A DNA stretch of 64,000 nucleotides from Burkholderia cenocepacia (GTDB taxonomy: Bacteria > Pseudomonadota > Gammaproteobacteria > Burkholderiales > Burkholderiaceae). Below the pieces are notes generated by a model. That model saw only the letters and a list, made by a program, of their open reading frames with translations, searched no databases and had not been told where the DNA came from. The stretch's first letter is position 1, and every line of letters begins with the position of its first letter. This document shows positions 1 through 10,425 of this stretch, piece by piece. The stretch is from the NCBI RefSeq assembly GCF_014211915.1, contig NZ_CP060039.1:434001-498000 (forward strand), read 5' to 3'. The position numbers and the translations under genes are program-made.

Positions 1-1
1 C

Positions 2-280
2 GTGTACCGCAACGACCGCCCGTTCGACCCGAACAAGCTGGAAGACTTCCTCGGCGGCATCCTGCAGATCTACGGCGAGCGGATGCTGCGCTACAAGGGC
101 GTGCTGTACATGAAGGGCGTCGACCGCAAGGTCGTGTTCCAGGGCGTGCACCAGATGATGGGCAGCGACCTCGCGGCGAAGTGGCTGCCGGTCGAGAAGA
201 AGACCAACAAGATGGTGTTCATCGGCGTCGACCTGCCGCAGGACCTGATCACCGACGGCCTCGACGCCTGCCTCGCCTGA
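2..280 (+). CDS. CobW/COG0523-family GTPase, C-terminal fragment (5' end outside window)
   Basis: The last 92 codons of a gene that begins before the window, ending at TGA 278-280. The segment resembles the CobW C-terminal domain of the COG0523 G3E P-loop GTPases, with the pattern RPFDPNKLEDFL, then RYKGVLYMKG and VFQGVHQMMG. Family members are metal chaperones or metal-cofactor insertases for zinc, cobalt or nitrile hydratase metals. The GTPase domain with its Walker motifs lies upstream and cannot be seen, so the metal is unknown. dksA follows on the same strand after about 500 noncoding bases, which makes a shared transcript uncertain. Confidence 0.8.
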   Translation: MYRNDRPFDPNKLEDFLGGILQIYGERMLRYKGVLYMKGVDRKVVFQGVHQMMGSDLAAKWLPVEKKTNKMVFIGVDLPQDLITDGLDACLA

Positions 281-776
281 TCCGCGCGGGCGCCCGCCGT
301 GCGCCCGCTGCCCGGCCGCCCGCACCGGCGGCCGCGGCGGTCGCGCGGCGCCTTTTCCGGGCAGGGTTTCGCCGTCATCGCTTTTTCGCGATTTGCGCGT
401 TATATTTTCTAGATATTGGCGCAGCCGACGGGGATCGACCCGATACGGCGCCCGCTTGCGATTCAGTTACAATACGTGCCCGCTGGAGTACGGCAACAAA
501 CAGGCCCGGTTCTTGCTGAACCAGTTTTCCGGGCATCGCAACCGCGCCGGATCGCCAATCCGCCTCCCGGCCGCGGCCGATGCGATGTGCCGCGCAGCAC
601 ACCGGTTCGCAGCGCGCGCAAATCCGCGCCAGGCCTATCCTGGTATTTGAGAACCGGTTTTCCAGAGGCTTTCGGCCCCGCGGCGGCAAATCGCAAATGA
701 TTGCAAGCGCGGTTGCGGGTAATCCCAAAGTGCAGGCAATATCTCTCGATTTGCCGCACATTGAAGAAGCAAGCAG
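281..776 (+). other. Noncoding region between the CobW-family gene and dksA
   Basis: About 500 bases with no convincing gene; short ORFs here have no recognisable features. Just after the upstream stop are GC-rich inverted repeats (12-base palindrome at 286-297; stem 314-320 with 327-333), possibly part of a weak terminator. The region turns AT-rich around 375-420. A TACAAT at 468-473 would fit a sigma-70 -10 box for dksA, but no good -35 lies at the right spacing. The dksA leader would then be about 300 nt. Confidence 0.4.
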
Positions 777-1193
777 ATGACGAAGAAACTCTTGACCGAA
801 GCCGAAATCCTGAAGATGAGCGACAAGGATTACATGAATGAGGATCAGCTCGCCTTCTTCAAAAATCGGCTCGAACAGTTGCAGGCGGACATCCTCAAGA
901 ATGCAGGCCAGACGACCGAGAACCTGCGCGAGACGGTGATCGTCCCCGATCCCGCCGACCGCGCGACGATCGAGGAAGAGCACGCGCTCGAGCTGCGTAC
1001 GCGCGATCGCGAACGCAAGCTCCTCAAGAAGGTTCAGCAGTCGCTCGCCCGCATCGATTCCGGCGATTACGGCTGGTGTGAGGAAACCGGCGAGCCGATC
1101 GGCATTCCGCGCCTGCTCGCGCGTCCGACCGCCACGCTGTCGCTCGAGGCGCAGGAGCGCCGCGAGCTGCGCCAGAAGCTGTTCGGCGACTGA
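777..1193 (+). CDS. dksA: DksA/TraR-family RNA polymerase-binding regulator with degenerate zinc finger
   Basis: 138 aa. DksA binds in the RNA polymerase secondary channel and, with ppGpp, represses rRNA and tRNA promoters and activates amino-acid promoters. The coiled-coil tip motif DxxDxA is present as DPADRA (about residues 59-64). The C-terminal globular region is clearly DksA-like (GDYGWCEETGEPIG, then ARPTATLSLEAQERRE). Of the four zinc-finger cysteines only the first remains: CxxC reads CEET and the second pair reads SLEA. This resembles the zinc-independent DksA type known in other proteobacteria. The ATG at 777 follows a weak purine-rich site. A strong terminator follows at 1231. Confidence 0.93.
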   Translation: MTKKLLTEAEILKMSDKDYMNEDQLAFFKNRLEQLQADILKNAGQTTENLRETVIVPDPADRATIEEEHALELRTRDRERKLLKKVQQSLARIDSGDYGWCEETGEPIGIPRLLARPTATLSLEAQERRELRQKLFGD

Positions 1194-1230
1194 TCGAGCG
1201 GTATTCCGCTCAAACACGCTGCTTCCCGAA

Positions 1231-1257
1231 AGCGCGCGGCCTGCCGCGCGCTTTTTG
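1231..1257 (+). terminator. Rho-independent terminator of dksA
   Basis: Nine-base GC-rich stem (1231-1239 with 1244-1252) with loop CCTG, followed by a T-rich tract TTTTGTTTT. It lies 38 bases past the dksA stop and isolates dksA from hslVU. Confidence 0.85.
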
Positions 1258-1302
1258 TTTTCCGGCACCGGCTCCCGGCCGCCGGCCGATTTGCTTTCCC
1301 CT

Positions 1303-1330
1303 CTTGATATCCCGGCGCCCGCCCTAAAAT
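1303..1330 (+). promoter_or_regulatory. Candidate sigma-32 (heat-shock) promoter of hslVU
   Basis: CTTGAT at 1303-1308, a 13-base spacer, then CCCTAAAAT at 1322-1330. This is close to the RpoH consensus CTTGAA-N13/14-CCCCATNT. It lies about 100 bases upstream of hslV, an operon classically driven by sigma-32. Confidence 0.55.
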
Positions 1331-1429
1331 GAAACGGACGCGCGCCGGGCCGCTCCCCGGCGCACTGCGGATTCACGCGGCGGCGCGTCGCGCCGCCCGA
1401 CTCTTCCCCGTTTTTCTCAAGGAACGCAG

Positions 1430-1966
1430 ATGGAGCAATTTCACGGCACGACCATCGTTTCGGTCCGGCGCGGCGACAAGGTCGCGCTCGGCGGCGACGG
1501 CCAGGTAACCCTCGGCAACATCGTCATGAAGGGTGGCGCGCGGAAAGTGCGGCGGATCTACAACAACCAGGTTCTGGTCGGATTCGCGGGCGGCACCGCC
1601 GATGCGTTCTCGCTCCTCGACCGCTTCGAGGCGAAGCTCGAGAAGCACCAGGGCAACCTGACCCGCGCGGCCGTCGAGCTCGCGAAGGACTGGCGCACCG
1701 ACCGGATGCTGCGCCGCCTCGAGGCGATGCTGATCACGGCCGACGCGACCACCACGCTCGTCATCACCGGCAACGGCGACGTGCTCGACCCGGAAGGCGG
1801 CATCTGCGCGATCGGCTCGGGCGGCGCGTACGCACAGGCCGCGGCCCGCGCGCTCGTCGAGAACACCGAGCTGTCGCCGCGCGACATCGTCGAGAAGTCG
1901 CTCGGGATCGCGGGCGACATGTGCATCTACACGAACCACAACCGCATCATCGAAACGATCGAGTAA
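1430..1966 (+). CDS. hslV: ATP-dependent protease proteolytic subunit HslV
   Basis: 178 aa. This is the threonine-protease core of the cytoplasmic HslVU (ClpQY) complex, a bacterial proteasome relative that degrades misfolded and regulatory proteins. The N-terminus [12 protein letters not shown] contains the Gly-Thr-Thr site where the propeptide is removed to expose the catalytic Thr. The later GGDGQVTLG and the Gly-rich [14 protein letters not shown] are typical. The length matches the family. AAGGAACG just before the ATG serves as the ribosome site. hslU follows after 10 bases. Confidence 0.97.
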   Translation: MEQFHGTTIVSVRRGDKVALGGDGQVTLGNIVMKGGARKVRRIYNNQVLVGFAGGTADAFSLLDRFEAKLEKHQGNLTRAAVELAKDWRTDRMLRRLEAMLITADATTTLVITGNGDVLDPEGGICAIGSGGAYAQAAARALVENTELSPRDIVEKSLGIAGDMCIYTNHNRIIETIE

Positions 1967-1976
1967 GGACAGCCCC

Positions 1977-3320
1977 ATGAGCACCATGACCCCTGCCGAG
2001 ATCGTCTCGGAACTCGACAAGCACATCATCGGCCAGGCGAAGGCGAAGAAGGCCGTCGCCGTCGCGCTGCGCAACCGCTGGCGCCGCCAGCAGGTCGCCG
2101 AGCCGCTGCGCCAGGAAATCACGCCGAAGAACATCCTGATGATCGGGCCGACGGGCGTCGGCAAGACCGAAATCGCGCGCCGCCTCGCGAAGCTCGCCGA
2201 CGCGCCGTTCATCAAGATCGAAGCGACCAAGTTCACCGAAGTCGGCTACGTCGGCCGCGACGTCGACAGCATCGTGCGCGACCTGATCGAGATCTCGGTC
2301 AAGCAGACGCGCGAAGCCGAAATGCGCAAGGTGCGCAGCAAGGCGACCGACCAGGCCGAAGACCGCATCCTCGACATCCTGCTGCCGCAACCGCGCGCGG
2401 TGGGCTTCGGCGGCAATGCCGAGCACGCGAACGACGACAACAACGCGACGCGCCAGACCTTCCGCAAGCGCCTGCGCGAAGGCCAGCTCGACGACAAGGA
2501 AGTCGAGCTCGACCTCGAGCAGCCGTCGGTCGGCATGGACATCATGGCGCCGCCGGGGATGGAAGAGATGACCGAGCAGATCCGCTCGATGTTCTCGAAC
2601 CTCGGCAGCGGCAAGAAGCAGCGCCGCAAGGTGAAGATCAAGGAAGCGCTGAAGCTGCTGACCGACGAGGAAGCGGCGAAGATGCTCAACGAAGAGGAAG
2701 TGAAGACGAAGGCCGTGCAGAACGTCGAGCAGAACGGCATCGTGTTCCTCGACGAGATCGACAAGATCACGTCGCGCAACAACGAAGGCAGCGGCGGCGA
2801 AGTGTCGCGCCAGGGCGTGCAGCGCGACCTGCTGCCGCTCGTCGAAGGCACGACGGTCAACACGAAGTACGGGATGGTGAAGACCGATCACATCCTGTTC
2901 ATCGCGAGCGGCGCGTTCCACCTCGCGAAGCCGAGCGACCTGATTCCGGAGCTGCAAGGCCGCTTCCCGATCCGCGTCGAGCTCGATTCGCTGTCGGTCG
3001 AAGATTTCGAGGCGATCCTCGATGCGACCGACGCGAGCCTCGTCAAGCAGTACCAGGCGCTGCTCGCGACCGAAGACGTGCAGCTCGAATTCGCCGCGGA
3101 CGGCATCCGGCGCCTCGCCGAGATCGCGTTCGCGGTCAACGAGAAAACCGAGAACATCGGCGCGCGCCGGCTGTACACGGTGATCGAGAAGCTGCTCGAG
3201 GAAGTGTCGTTCTCGGCCGGCAACCACGCCGGCGAGCGCGTGACGATCGACGCGAAGTATGTCGACCGTGCGCTCGGCGAAGTGGCGCAGGACGAGGACC
3301 TGTCGCGCTACGTGCTGTAA
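1977..3320 (+). CDS. hslU: HslU ATPase (ClpY) of the HslVU protease
   Basis: 447 aa AAA+ unfoldase that caps HslV and feeds it substrates. Walker A is GPTGVGKTE (about residues 59-67). Walker B is VFLDEIDKI near residue 260. The long I-domain between them and the C-terminal tail ending RYVL, which docks into HslV pockets, are as in the family. It is translated from the hslV transcript with a 10-base gap. A terminator follows at 3343. Confidence 0.97.
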   Translation: MSTMTPAEIVSELDKHIIGQAKAKKAVAVALRNRWRRQQVAEPLRQEITPKNILMIGPTGVGKTEIARRLAKLADAPFIKIEATKFTEVGYVGRDVDSIVRDLIEISVKQTREAEMRKVRSKATDQAEDRILDILLPQPRAVGFGGNAEHANDDNNATRQTFRKRLREGQLDDKEVELDLEQPSVGMDIMAPPGMEEMTEQIRSMFSNLGSGKKQRRKVKIKEALKLLTDEEAAKMLNEEEVKTKAVQNVEQNGIVFLDEIDKITSRNNEGSGGEVSRQGVQRDLLPLVEGTTVNTKYGMVKTDHILFIASGAFHLAKPSDLIPELQGRFPIRVELDSLSVEDFEAILDATDASLVKQYQALLATEDVQLEFAADGIRRLAEIAFAVNEKTENIGARRLYTVIEKLLEEVSFSAGNHAGERVTIDAKYVDRALGEVAQDEDLSRYVL

Positions 3321-3342
3321 CGCGCGCGGTGCTTGACGAGAG

Positions 3343-3375
3343 ACGGGCGGCGCCTGCGGGGGCCGCCCGTTTTCG
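3343..3375 (+). terminator. Terminator after hslU
   Basis: Nine-base stem (ACGGGCGGC 3343-3351 with 3362-3370) followed by TTTTCG. It sits between the convergent ends of hslU and the regA-like gene. Confidence 0.75.
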
Positions 3376-3387
3376 TTGGTGCGCCGC

Positions 3388-3930
3388 TTACTGCCGAACC
3401 GGCTTCTTCGCGAGCTTGCGCTGCAGCGTGCGGCGGTGCATGTTCAGCGCCCGCGCGGTGGCCGAAATGTTGTTGTTGTTCTCCGCCAGCACGCGCTGGA
3501 TGTGCTCCCATTCGAGCCGGTCCACCGACAGCACGACCGGATTCTCGAGCGCCTCGTCGGCCTGCACTTCGGTCGCGTTGGTCTGCAGCGCGGCCAGGAT
3601 CGACTCGACGTTCGCCGGCTTCGCGAGATAGTTGTCGGCGCCCTCCTTCACGGCCTGCACGGCGGTCGCGATGCTCGCGTAGCCGGTCAGCACCAGAATG
3701 CGCGCATCGGGCTGCAGGTCGCACAGCGGCGCGATCAGGCTCAGCCCGGAATCCTCGCCGAGATGCAGGTCGACGGTGATGAACTGGAACTTGCCGCCTG
3801 CGGCGAGCCGCAGCGCCGTCTCCTTGTCGTGCGCCTGCTGGACCGCGTAACCGCGGCGCTCGAGGCCGCGCGCGAGCGTGCCCGCGAACACCTCGTTGTC
3901 GTCGATCACCAGGAAATTGTTCTCGCTCAT
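3388..3930 (-). CDS. regA: RegA/PrrA/RoxR-type response regulator
   Basis: 180 aa. Two-domain regulator: receiver domain (MSENNFLVIDDNEVF, phospho-acceptor Asp in ITVDLHLGEDSG) and a C-terminal Fis-type helix-turn-helix (NNNNISATARALNMHRRTLQRKL). This short REC-plus-HTH arrangement is that of the RegA/PrrA/ActR family, which controls respiratory and redox-balance genes. The conserved LNMHRRTLQRKL helix supports this over other regulators. The start is the ATG at 3930, 13 bases after the stop of the kinase gene upstream; an in-frame extension further upstream is rejected because it overlaps that gene. Confidence 0.9.
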   Translation of the reverse strand: MSENNFLVIDDNEVFAGTLARGLERRGYAVQQAHDKETALRLAAGGKFQFITVDLHLGEDSGLSLIAPLCDLQPDARILVLTGYASIATAVQAVKEGADNYLAKPANVESILAALQTNATEVQADEALENPVVLSVDRLEWEHIQRVLAENNNNISATARALNMHRRTLQRKLAKKPVRQ

Positions 3931-3943
3931 GTGGTTTCTCCGT

Positions 3944-5374
3944 CTACGTGTTGGTTGAGGCCGCCGGCATCGCGACGCGCACGGCCGGCAGGCGCAGCAC
4001 GGCCCGCGTGCCGCGCCCGGCCGCGGCGACGGCCGGGCGGCTGTCCGGCGCGCCGGCCGGCCGTTCGGCTGCACGTGCACCCGTGCGCGATCCCGCGCGT
4101 TGTCCCGATGCGGCCGCCGCGTGGCCATTTGCCGCACCGCCGGCCCGCCCGTTGCCGCCCGCCGCGCGCGGCGTGACGTCGGACAGTTCGATCTCGCCGC
4201 CGAGCCGCGCGGCCGCACTGAACGCGAGATACAGGCCGACGCCGTGCCCGCCCTGCGTGCTGTCGACCGGCATCGCGCCGAGCGATTCGCGCAGCGCGGC
4301 CGGAATGCCGGGCCCGTCGTCGCATACCTCGAATTCGATTTCGTCGGCCGTGCCGCCATGCGCGACCTTCGCGGCGAGCGTCACGCGCTGCGGGCTCGCG
4401 CGCGCGGCGTTGTCGAGCAGGATCGTCAGAATCTGGCCGGCCGCGACCGTATCGTCGAGCGCGACGCCGGCCGGGCGCGCGCCGAGCAGCTCGAACTGCA
4501 CGTGCGGATGCCGCAGGCGCCAGTGCTCGACGAACGTGTCGAGCCAGTCGTCCACCGGCTGGCGGCTCGCCGACGTGCTCGCGCGGCTGCGCAGGCGCGC
4601 GAGCGCCGACGTGCACAGCGACATCTGTTCCTCGAGCACCTTCAGGTCGGCGTCGTAGCGCGCGAGCCCCGGATCGGCGCGCGCCGCGTCGCGCAATTCC
4701 TCGGCGAGCATCGCGATGGTCGACAGCGGCGTGCCCATTTCATGCGCGACCGTGGCGGCCTGCACGCCGAGCGCGACGGCCCGCTCGTCGCGCAGCAGAT
4801 GCGCCTGCGCCTCGCCGAGCGCCGCGTCGCGCTGGCGCAGCGCGTTCGACATGCGCGCGACGAACCACGCGATCAGCCCGACGCTGACCATGAAGTTCAC
4901 CCACATGCCGGTACGGTAGTAATCGAACAGGTTCGCCGGGTTGTCCATGTTGAGCGGCACCGAATCGAAGCCGAGCGCTGCGTAGCAGGCGACCGCGAAC
5001 GCCGCGAGCCAGATCATCAGGTGCCACGGCAGCACGGCCGCCGCGATCGCGAGCGACGGCAGGTACAGCGACACGAACGGGTTGGTCGTCCCGCCCGACA
5101 GGAACAGCAGCGCGGACAGCGCACCGAGGTCGACCCACAGCTGGCCGAGTAGCTCGAAATTGGTCTCGGGCCGCGCACGCAGCACGCGCACCCAGGTCAG
5201 CGCGTTAAAAACGATTTCGAGCGCGATGACCATCAGCATTGCCGGCAGCGGCAGATGCACGCCGAAATAGGTCTGCACGACGCCGATCGTCACGAGCTGG
5301 CCGATGATCGCGAGATTGCGGAGCCAGAACAGGTGACCGAGGTTGACGCGCCCGGTGGTGGTGATTCGTTGCAT
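3944..5374 (-). CDS. regB: RegB/PrrB/RoxS-type redox sensor histidine kinase
   Basis: 476 aa membrane kinase partnered with the regulator just downstream. The N-terminal half has about six hydrophobic segments (residues 10-180) with the GGTTNPF motif that in RegB binds ubiquinone. The H-box is TVAHEMGTPLST (about 212-223). A Cys in EEQMSLCTSAL lies in the dimerisation helices, where RegB carries its redox-active Cys. The ATPase boxes are DNAARASP, CDDGPGIP and GGHGVGLYLAF. About 60 Ala/Gly/Arg-rich residues interrupt the catalytic domain between the G2 box and the final strand (AVLRLPAV), which is unusual. Confidence 0.9.
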   Translation of the reverse strand: MQRITTTGRVNLGHLFWLRNLAIIGQLVTIGVVQTYFGVHLPLPAMLMVIALEIVFNALTWVRVLRARPETNFELLGQLWVDLGALSALLFLSGGTTNPFVSLYLPSLAIAAAVLPWHLMIWLAAFAVACYAALGFDSVPLNMDNPANLFDYYRTGMWVNFMVSVGLIAWFVARMSNALRQRDAALGEAQAHLLRDERAVALGVQAATVAHEMGTPLSTIAMLAEELRDAARADPGLARYDADLKVLEEQMSLCTSALARLRSRASTSASRQPVDDWLDTFVEHWRLRHPHVQFELLGARPAGVALDDTVAAGQILTILLDNAARASPQRVTLAAKVAHGGTADEIEFEVCDDGPGIPAALRESLGAMPVDSTQGGHGVGLYLAFSAAARLGGEIELSDVTPRAAGGNGRAGGAANGHAAAASGQRAGSRTGARAAERPAGAPDSRPAVAAAGRGTRAVLRLPAVRVAMPAASTNT

Positions 5375-5411
5375 CCGGGCAGTTTACCCGTTTAGCGCCC
5401 GGCGCCTCTAG

Positions 5412-7660
<2,249 letters not shown>

Positions 7661-8349
7661 CGGAAAGCCAGGCCACACCCTCCCGCCCGCGCCCGAAGCC
7701 GGGCGAGCGCCGCGTCATGATCCTGCAGACGCTCGCGGCGATGCTCGAGGCCCCGAAACCCGAGAAAATCACGACCGCCGCGCTCGCGGCCCGGCTCGAC
7801 GTGTCGGAAGCCGCGCTGTACCGGCACTTCGCCAGCAAGGCGAAGATGTACGAAGGGTTGATCGAGTTCATCGAGCAGGCGCTGTTCGGGCTCGTCAACC
7901 AGATCGTCGCGAAGGAGCCGAACGGCGTGCTGCAGGCCCGCACCATTGCGCTGACGATGCTCAATTTCGCCGCGAAGAACCCGGGCATGACGCGCGTGCT
8001 GACCGGCGAGGCGCTGGTCGGCGAGGACGAGCGGCTCACCGAGCGGGTGAACCAGCTGCTCGACCGCATCGAGGCGACCGTCAAGCAATGCCTGCGCGTC
8101 GCGCGCACCGAGGCGAATACGCCGCAGGACGGCGCGGCGCCGTTCGTGCTGCCCGCCGACTACGATCCCGGCGCCCGTGCGAGCCTGCTCGTCAGCTATG
8201 TGATCGGCCGGTGGCACCGCTTCGCGAAGGGCGGGTTCCAGAAGCCGCCGGGCGAGCAGGCCGATGCGCACCTGCGGCTGATCCTGCAGTGACCGACGCA
8301 TGACGGCGCGCCCCGCCATGCGCCCGAATCCGGGCCTCGCAATTTCCGC

Positions 8350-8355
8350 TATACT
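8350..8355 (+). promoter_or_regulatory. -10 box of the metX riboswitch transcript
   Basis: TATACT at 8350-8355, with no strong -35. It would start the transcript near 8362, just before a leader hairpin (about 8359-8388) and the SAM-II aptamer. Confidence 0.5.
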
Positions 8356-8390
8356 TTGCCGACTGTCGCCCCACGGGCGGCAGGTCGGAA

Positions 8391-8487
8391 GCGCGCCGAT
8401 TTGCTGACTCGATTGCGGGCGCGCGAACCGGCCAGGGCGTGGCTGTGCGTTTGCCCCGGCGGTTCACTACAAATGCGGCTAAAGAGG
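8391..8487 (+). ncRNA. SAM-II (SAM-alpha) riboswitch aptamer with an inserted hairpin
   Basis: P1 is formed by GCGCGCC (8391-8397) and GGCGCGC (8418-8424). Its loop holds ATTTG (8399-8403), which pairs with CAAAT (8470-8474), and TTGC (8413-8416), which pairs with GCGG (8475-8478). This reproduces the SAM-II H-type pseudoknot with compensatory changes against the founding metX aptamer. The 3' strand AAATGCGGCTAAAGAGG keeps the signature AAAUG..GCUAAA..AGG. Between P1 and the 3' strand is an extra hairpin (GAACCG 8425-8430 with CGGTTC 8460-8465), making the long three-way-junction form. SAM-II senses S-adenosylmethionine and lowers expression of methionine genes, which fits metX downstream. 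Confidence 0.85.
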
Positions 8488-8558
8488 TCGTCAGCCGCGC
8501 ACCTTCGCCTCCGCGCATCGCCGACACCATTTAGCCGCCCAGTCATAAGGCGGAACGA
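8475..8558 (+). promoter_or_regulatory. Riboswitch expression platform sequestering the metX ribosome site
   Basis: GCGGCTAAA (8475-8483), part of the aptamer pseudoknot, is perfectly complementary to TTTAGCCGC (8530-8538). The latter's CCGCC (8535-8539) can instead pair with GGCGG (8549-8553) in the Shine-Dalgarno region just before the ATG at 8559. The two pairings are mutually exclusive. With SAM, the aptamer would hold GCGGCTAAA, so CCGCC is free to mask the ribosome site. Without SAM, the 9-bp pairing would free it. Confidence 0.65.
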
Positions 8559-9704
8559 ATGGAATCGATCGGCATCGTCGCTCCACAGACCATGCACTTC
8601 GCCGAACCGCTGCGCTTGCAAAGCGGCAGCGTGCTCGGCAACTATCAGCTCGTCGTCGAGACGTACGGCGAGCTCAACGCCGCGCGCTCGAACGCGGTGC
8701 TCGTCTGCCACGCGCTCAACGCGTCGCACCACGTCGCCGGCGTCTACGCGGACGATCCGCGCAGCACCGGCTGGTGGGACAACATGGTCGGCCCGGGCAA
8801 GCCGCTCGACACCAACCGCTTCTTCGTGATCGGCGTGAACAACCTCGGCTCGTGTTTCGGCTCGACCGGCCCGATGAGCATCGACCCGTCGACCGGCAAG
8901 CCGTACGGCGCCAAGTTCCCGGTGGTGACCGTCGAGGACTGGGTGCATGCGCAGGCGCGCGTCGCCGACGCATTCGGCATCGAGCGCTTCGCCGCGGTGA
9001 TGGGCGGCAGCCTCGGCGGCATGCAGGCGCTCGCGTGGAGCCTGATGTATCCGGAGCGCGTCGCGCACTGCATCGACATCGCATCGACGCCGAAGCTGTC
9101 CGCGCAGAACATCGCGTTCAACGAGGTCGCGCGCTCGGCGATCCTGTCCGATCCCGACTTCCATGGCGGCGACTACTACGCGCACGGCGTGAAGCCGAAG
9201 CGCGGCCTGCGCGTCGCGCGGATGATCGGCCACATCACGTACCTGTCCGACGACGACATGGCCGAGAAATTCGGCCGCGCGCTGCGGCGCGCCGACGGCG
9301 CGCTCGACGCGTACAACTTCAGCTTCGACGTCGAATTCGAGGTCGAGTCGTACCTGCGCTACCAGGGCGACAAGTTCGCCGACTACTTCGACGCGAACAC
9401 GTACCTGCTGATCACGCGCGCGCTCGACTACTTCGATCCGGCGAAGGCATTCGACGGCAACCTGACGGCCGCGCTCGCGCACACGCAGGCGAAGTACCTG
9501 ATCGCGAGCTTCTCGACCGACTGGCGCTTCGCGCCCGCCCGCTCGCGCGAGATCGTGAAGGCGCTGCTCGACAACAAGCGCACGGTCAGCTACGCGGAAA
9601 TCGATGCGCCGCACGGTCACGACGCATTCCTGCTCGACGACGCGCGCTATCACAACTTGCTCCGCGCGTATTACGAACGAATCGCCAACGAGGTGGGCGC
9701 ATGA
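8559..9704 (+). CDS. metX: Homoserine O-acyltransferase MetX
   Basis: 381 aa alpha/beta-hydrolase enzyme that acylates L-homoserine in methionine biosynthesis. The nucleophile elbow is [12 protein letters not shown] (Ser near residue 151), with later DWRFAP and [10 protein letters not shown] supplying the catalytic Asp and His. [13 protein letters not shown] is the family's oxyanion region. Homologues in related beta-proteobacteria use succinyl-CoA; acetyl versus succinyl cannot be decided here. It is controlled by the SAM-II riboswitch upstream and overlaps metW by four bases. Confidence 0.95.
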   Translation: MESIGIVAPQTMHFAEPLRLQSGSVLGNYQLVVETYGELNAARSNAVLVCHALNASHHVAGVYADDPRSTGWWDNMVGPGKPLDTNRFFVIGVNNLGSCFGSTGPMSIDPSTGKPYGAKFPVVTVEDWVHAQARVADAFGIERFAAVMGGSLGGMQALAWSLMYPERVAHCIDIASTPKLSAQNIAFNEVARSAILSDPDFHGGDYYAHGVKPKRGLRVARMIGHITYLSDDDMAEKFGRALRRADGALDAYNFSFDVEFEVESYLRYQGDKFADYFDANTYLLITRALDYFDPAKAFDGNLTAALAHTQAKYLIASFSTDWRFAPARSREIVKALLDNKRTVSYAEIDAPHGHDAFLLDDARYHNLLRAYYERIANEVGA

Positions 9705-10309
9705 ACCAGCAAGCGTTGAATTCCCTGTCCGCGCGCGCGGACTTCCGCACGATCGCGCGCTGGGTCGAGCCGCGCTCGACCGTGCTCGACCTCGGCTGCG
9801 GCGACGGCTCGCTGCTCGCGCTGCTGATGGAGGAGCTGGACGTCACCGGCTACGGAATCGAGCTGAACGACGCGGGCGTGCTCGCGAGCGCGAAGAACGG
9901 CATCAACGTGATCCAGCAGAACCTCGAGGATGGCCTGCGCCTGTTCGAGGACCACAGCTTCGACATCGCGATCCTGTCGCAAACGCTGCAAACGATCCAC
10001 CAGACGGCCGCGATCCTGCGCGAAACGGCGCGCGTCGGCCGCGAGTGCATCGTGTCGTTCCCGAACTTCGGCTACTGGCCGCACCGGCTGTCGGTGCTGA
10101 ACGGCCGGATGCCGGTGTCGAAGTCGCTGCCTTACCAGTGGCACAACACGCCGAACGTGCGGGTGCTGACGATCGAGGATTTCGAGGCGCTGGCGCCCGA
10201 AGTGGGCGTGACGATTCTCGACCGCGTCGTGCTGCACGAAGGCCAGCCGATTCGATGGGGAGCGAACTGGCGTGGTAGTCTTGCTGTCTATCGCGTCAAG
10301 CGCAGCTGA
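9701..10309 (+). CDS. metW: MetW, methyltransferase-fold partner of MetX
   Basis: 202 aa with a class I methyltransferase fold. Motif I is [15 protein letters not shown] (about residues 28-42), followed by YGIELN and SQTLQTIHQ. MetW is consistently encoded with metX and is needed for methionine synthesis in proteobacteria that use MetX. The ATG at 9701 overlaps the metX stop (ATGA), so translation is coupled. The C-terminus RVKRS ends the family domain. Confidence 0.93.
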   Translation: MNQQALNSLSARADFRTIARWVEPRSTVLDLGCGDGSLLALLMEELDVTGYGIELNDAGVLASAKNGINVIQQNLEDGLRLFEDHSFDIAILSQTLQTIHQTAAILRETARVGRECIVSFPNFGYWPHRLSVLNGRMPVSKSLPYQWHNTPNVRVLTIEDFEALAPEVGVTILDRVVLHEGQPIRWGANWRGSLAVYRVKRS

Positions 10310-10425
10310 GCCGGGGAGCCGTTGACGGAAGATCCGGCCCGCCCACGCGCGCGGCCGCCCCTCCTGCGCCGTGCGCGCCGCCTGCGCTGCCGCCGCCGTC
10401 AGTCAACGCTACCCAGTTCCTGTCC

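Noticed and set aside
8481..8487. AAAGAGG as the metX ribosome site, as in compact SAM-II leaders
   Set aside because: No start codon follows at a suitable distance; the metX ATG is 71 bases further on with its own AAGGCGG.
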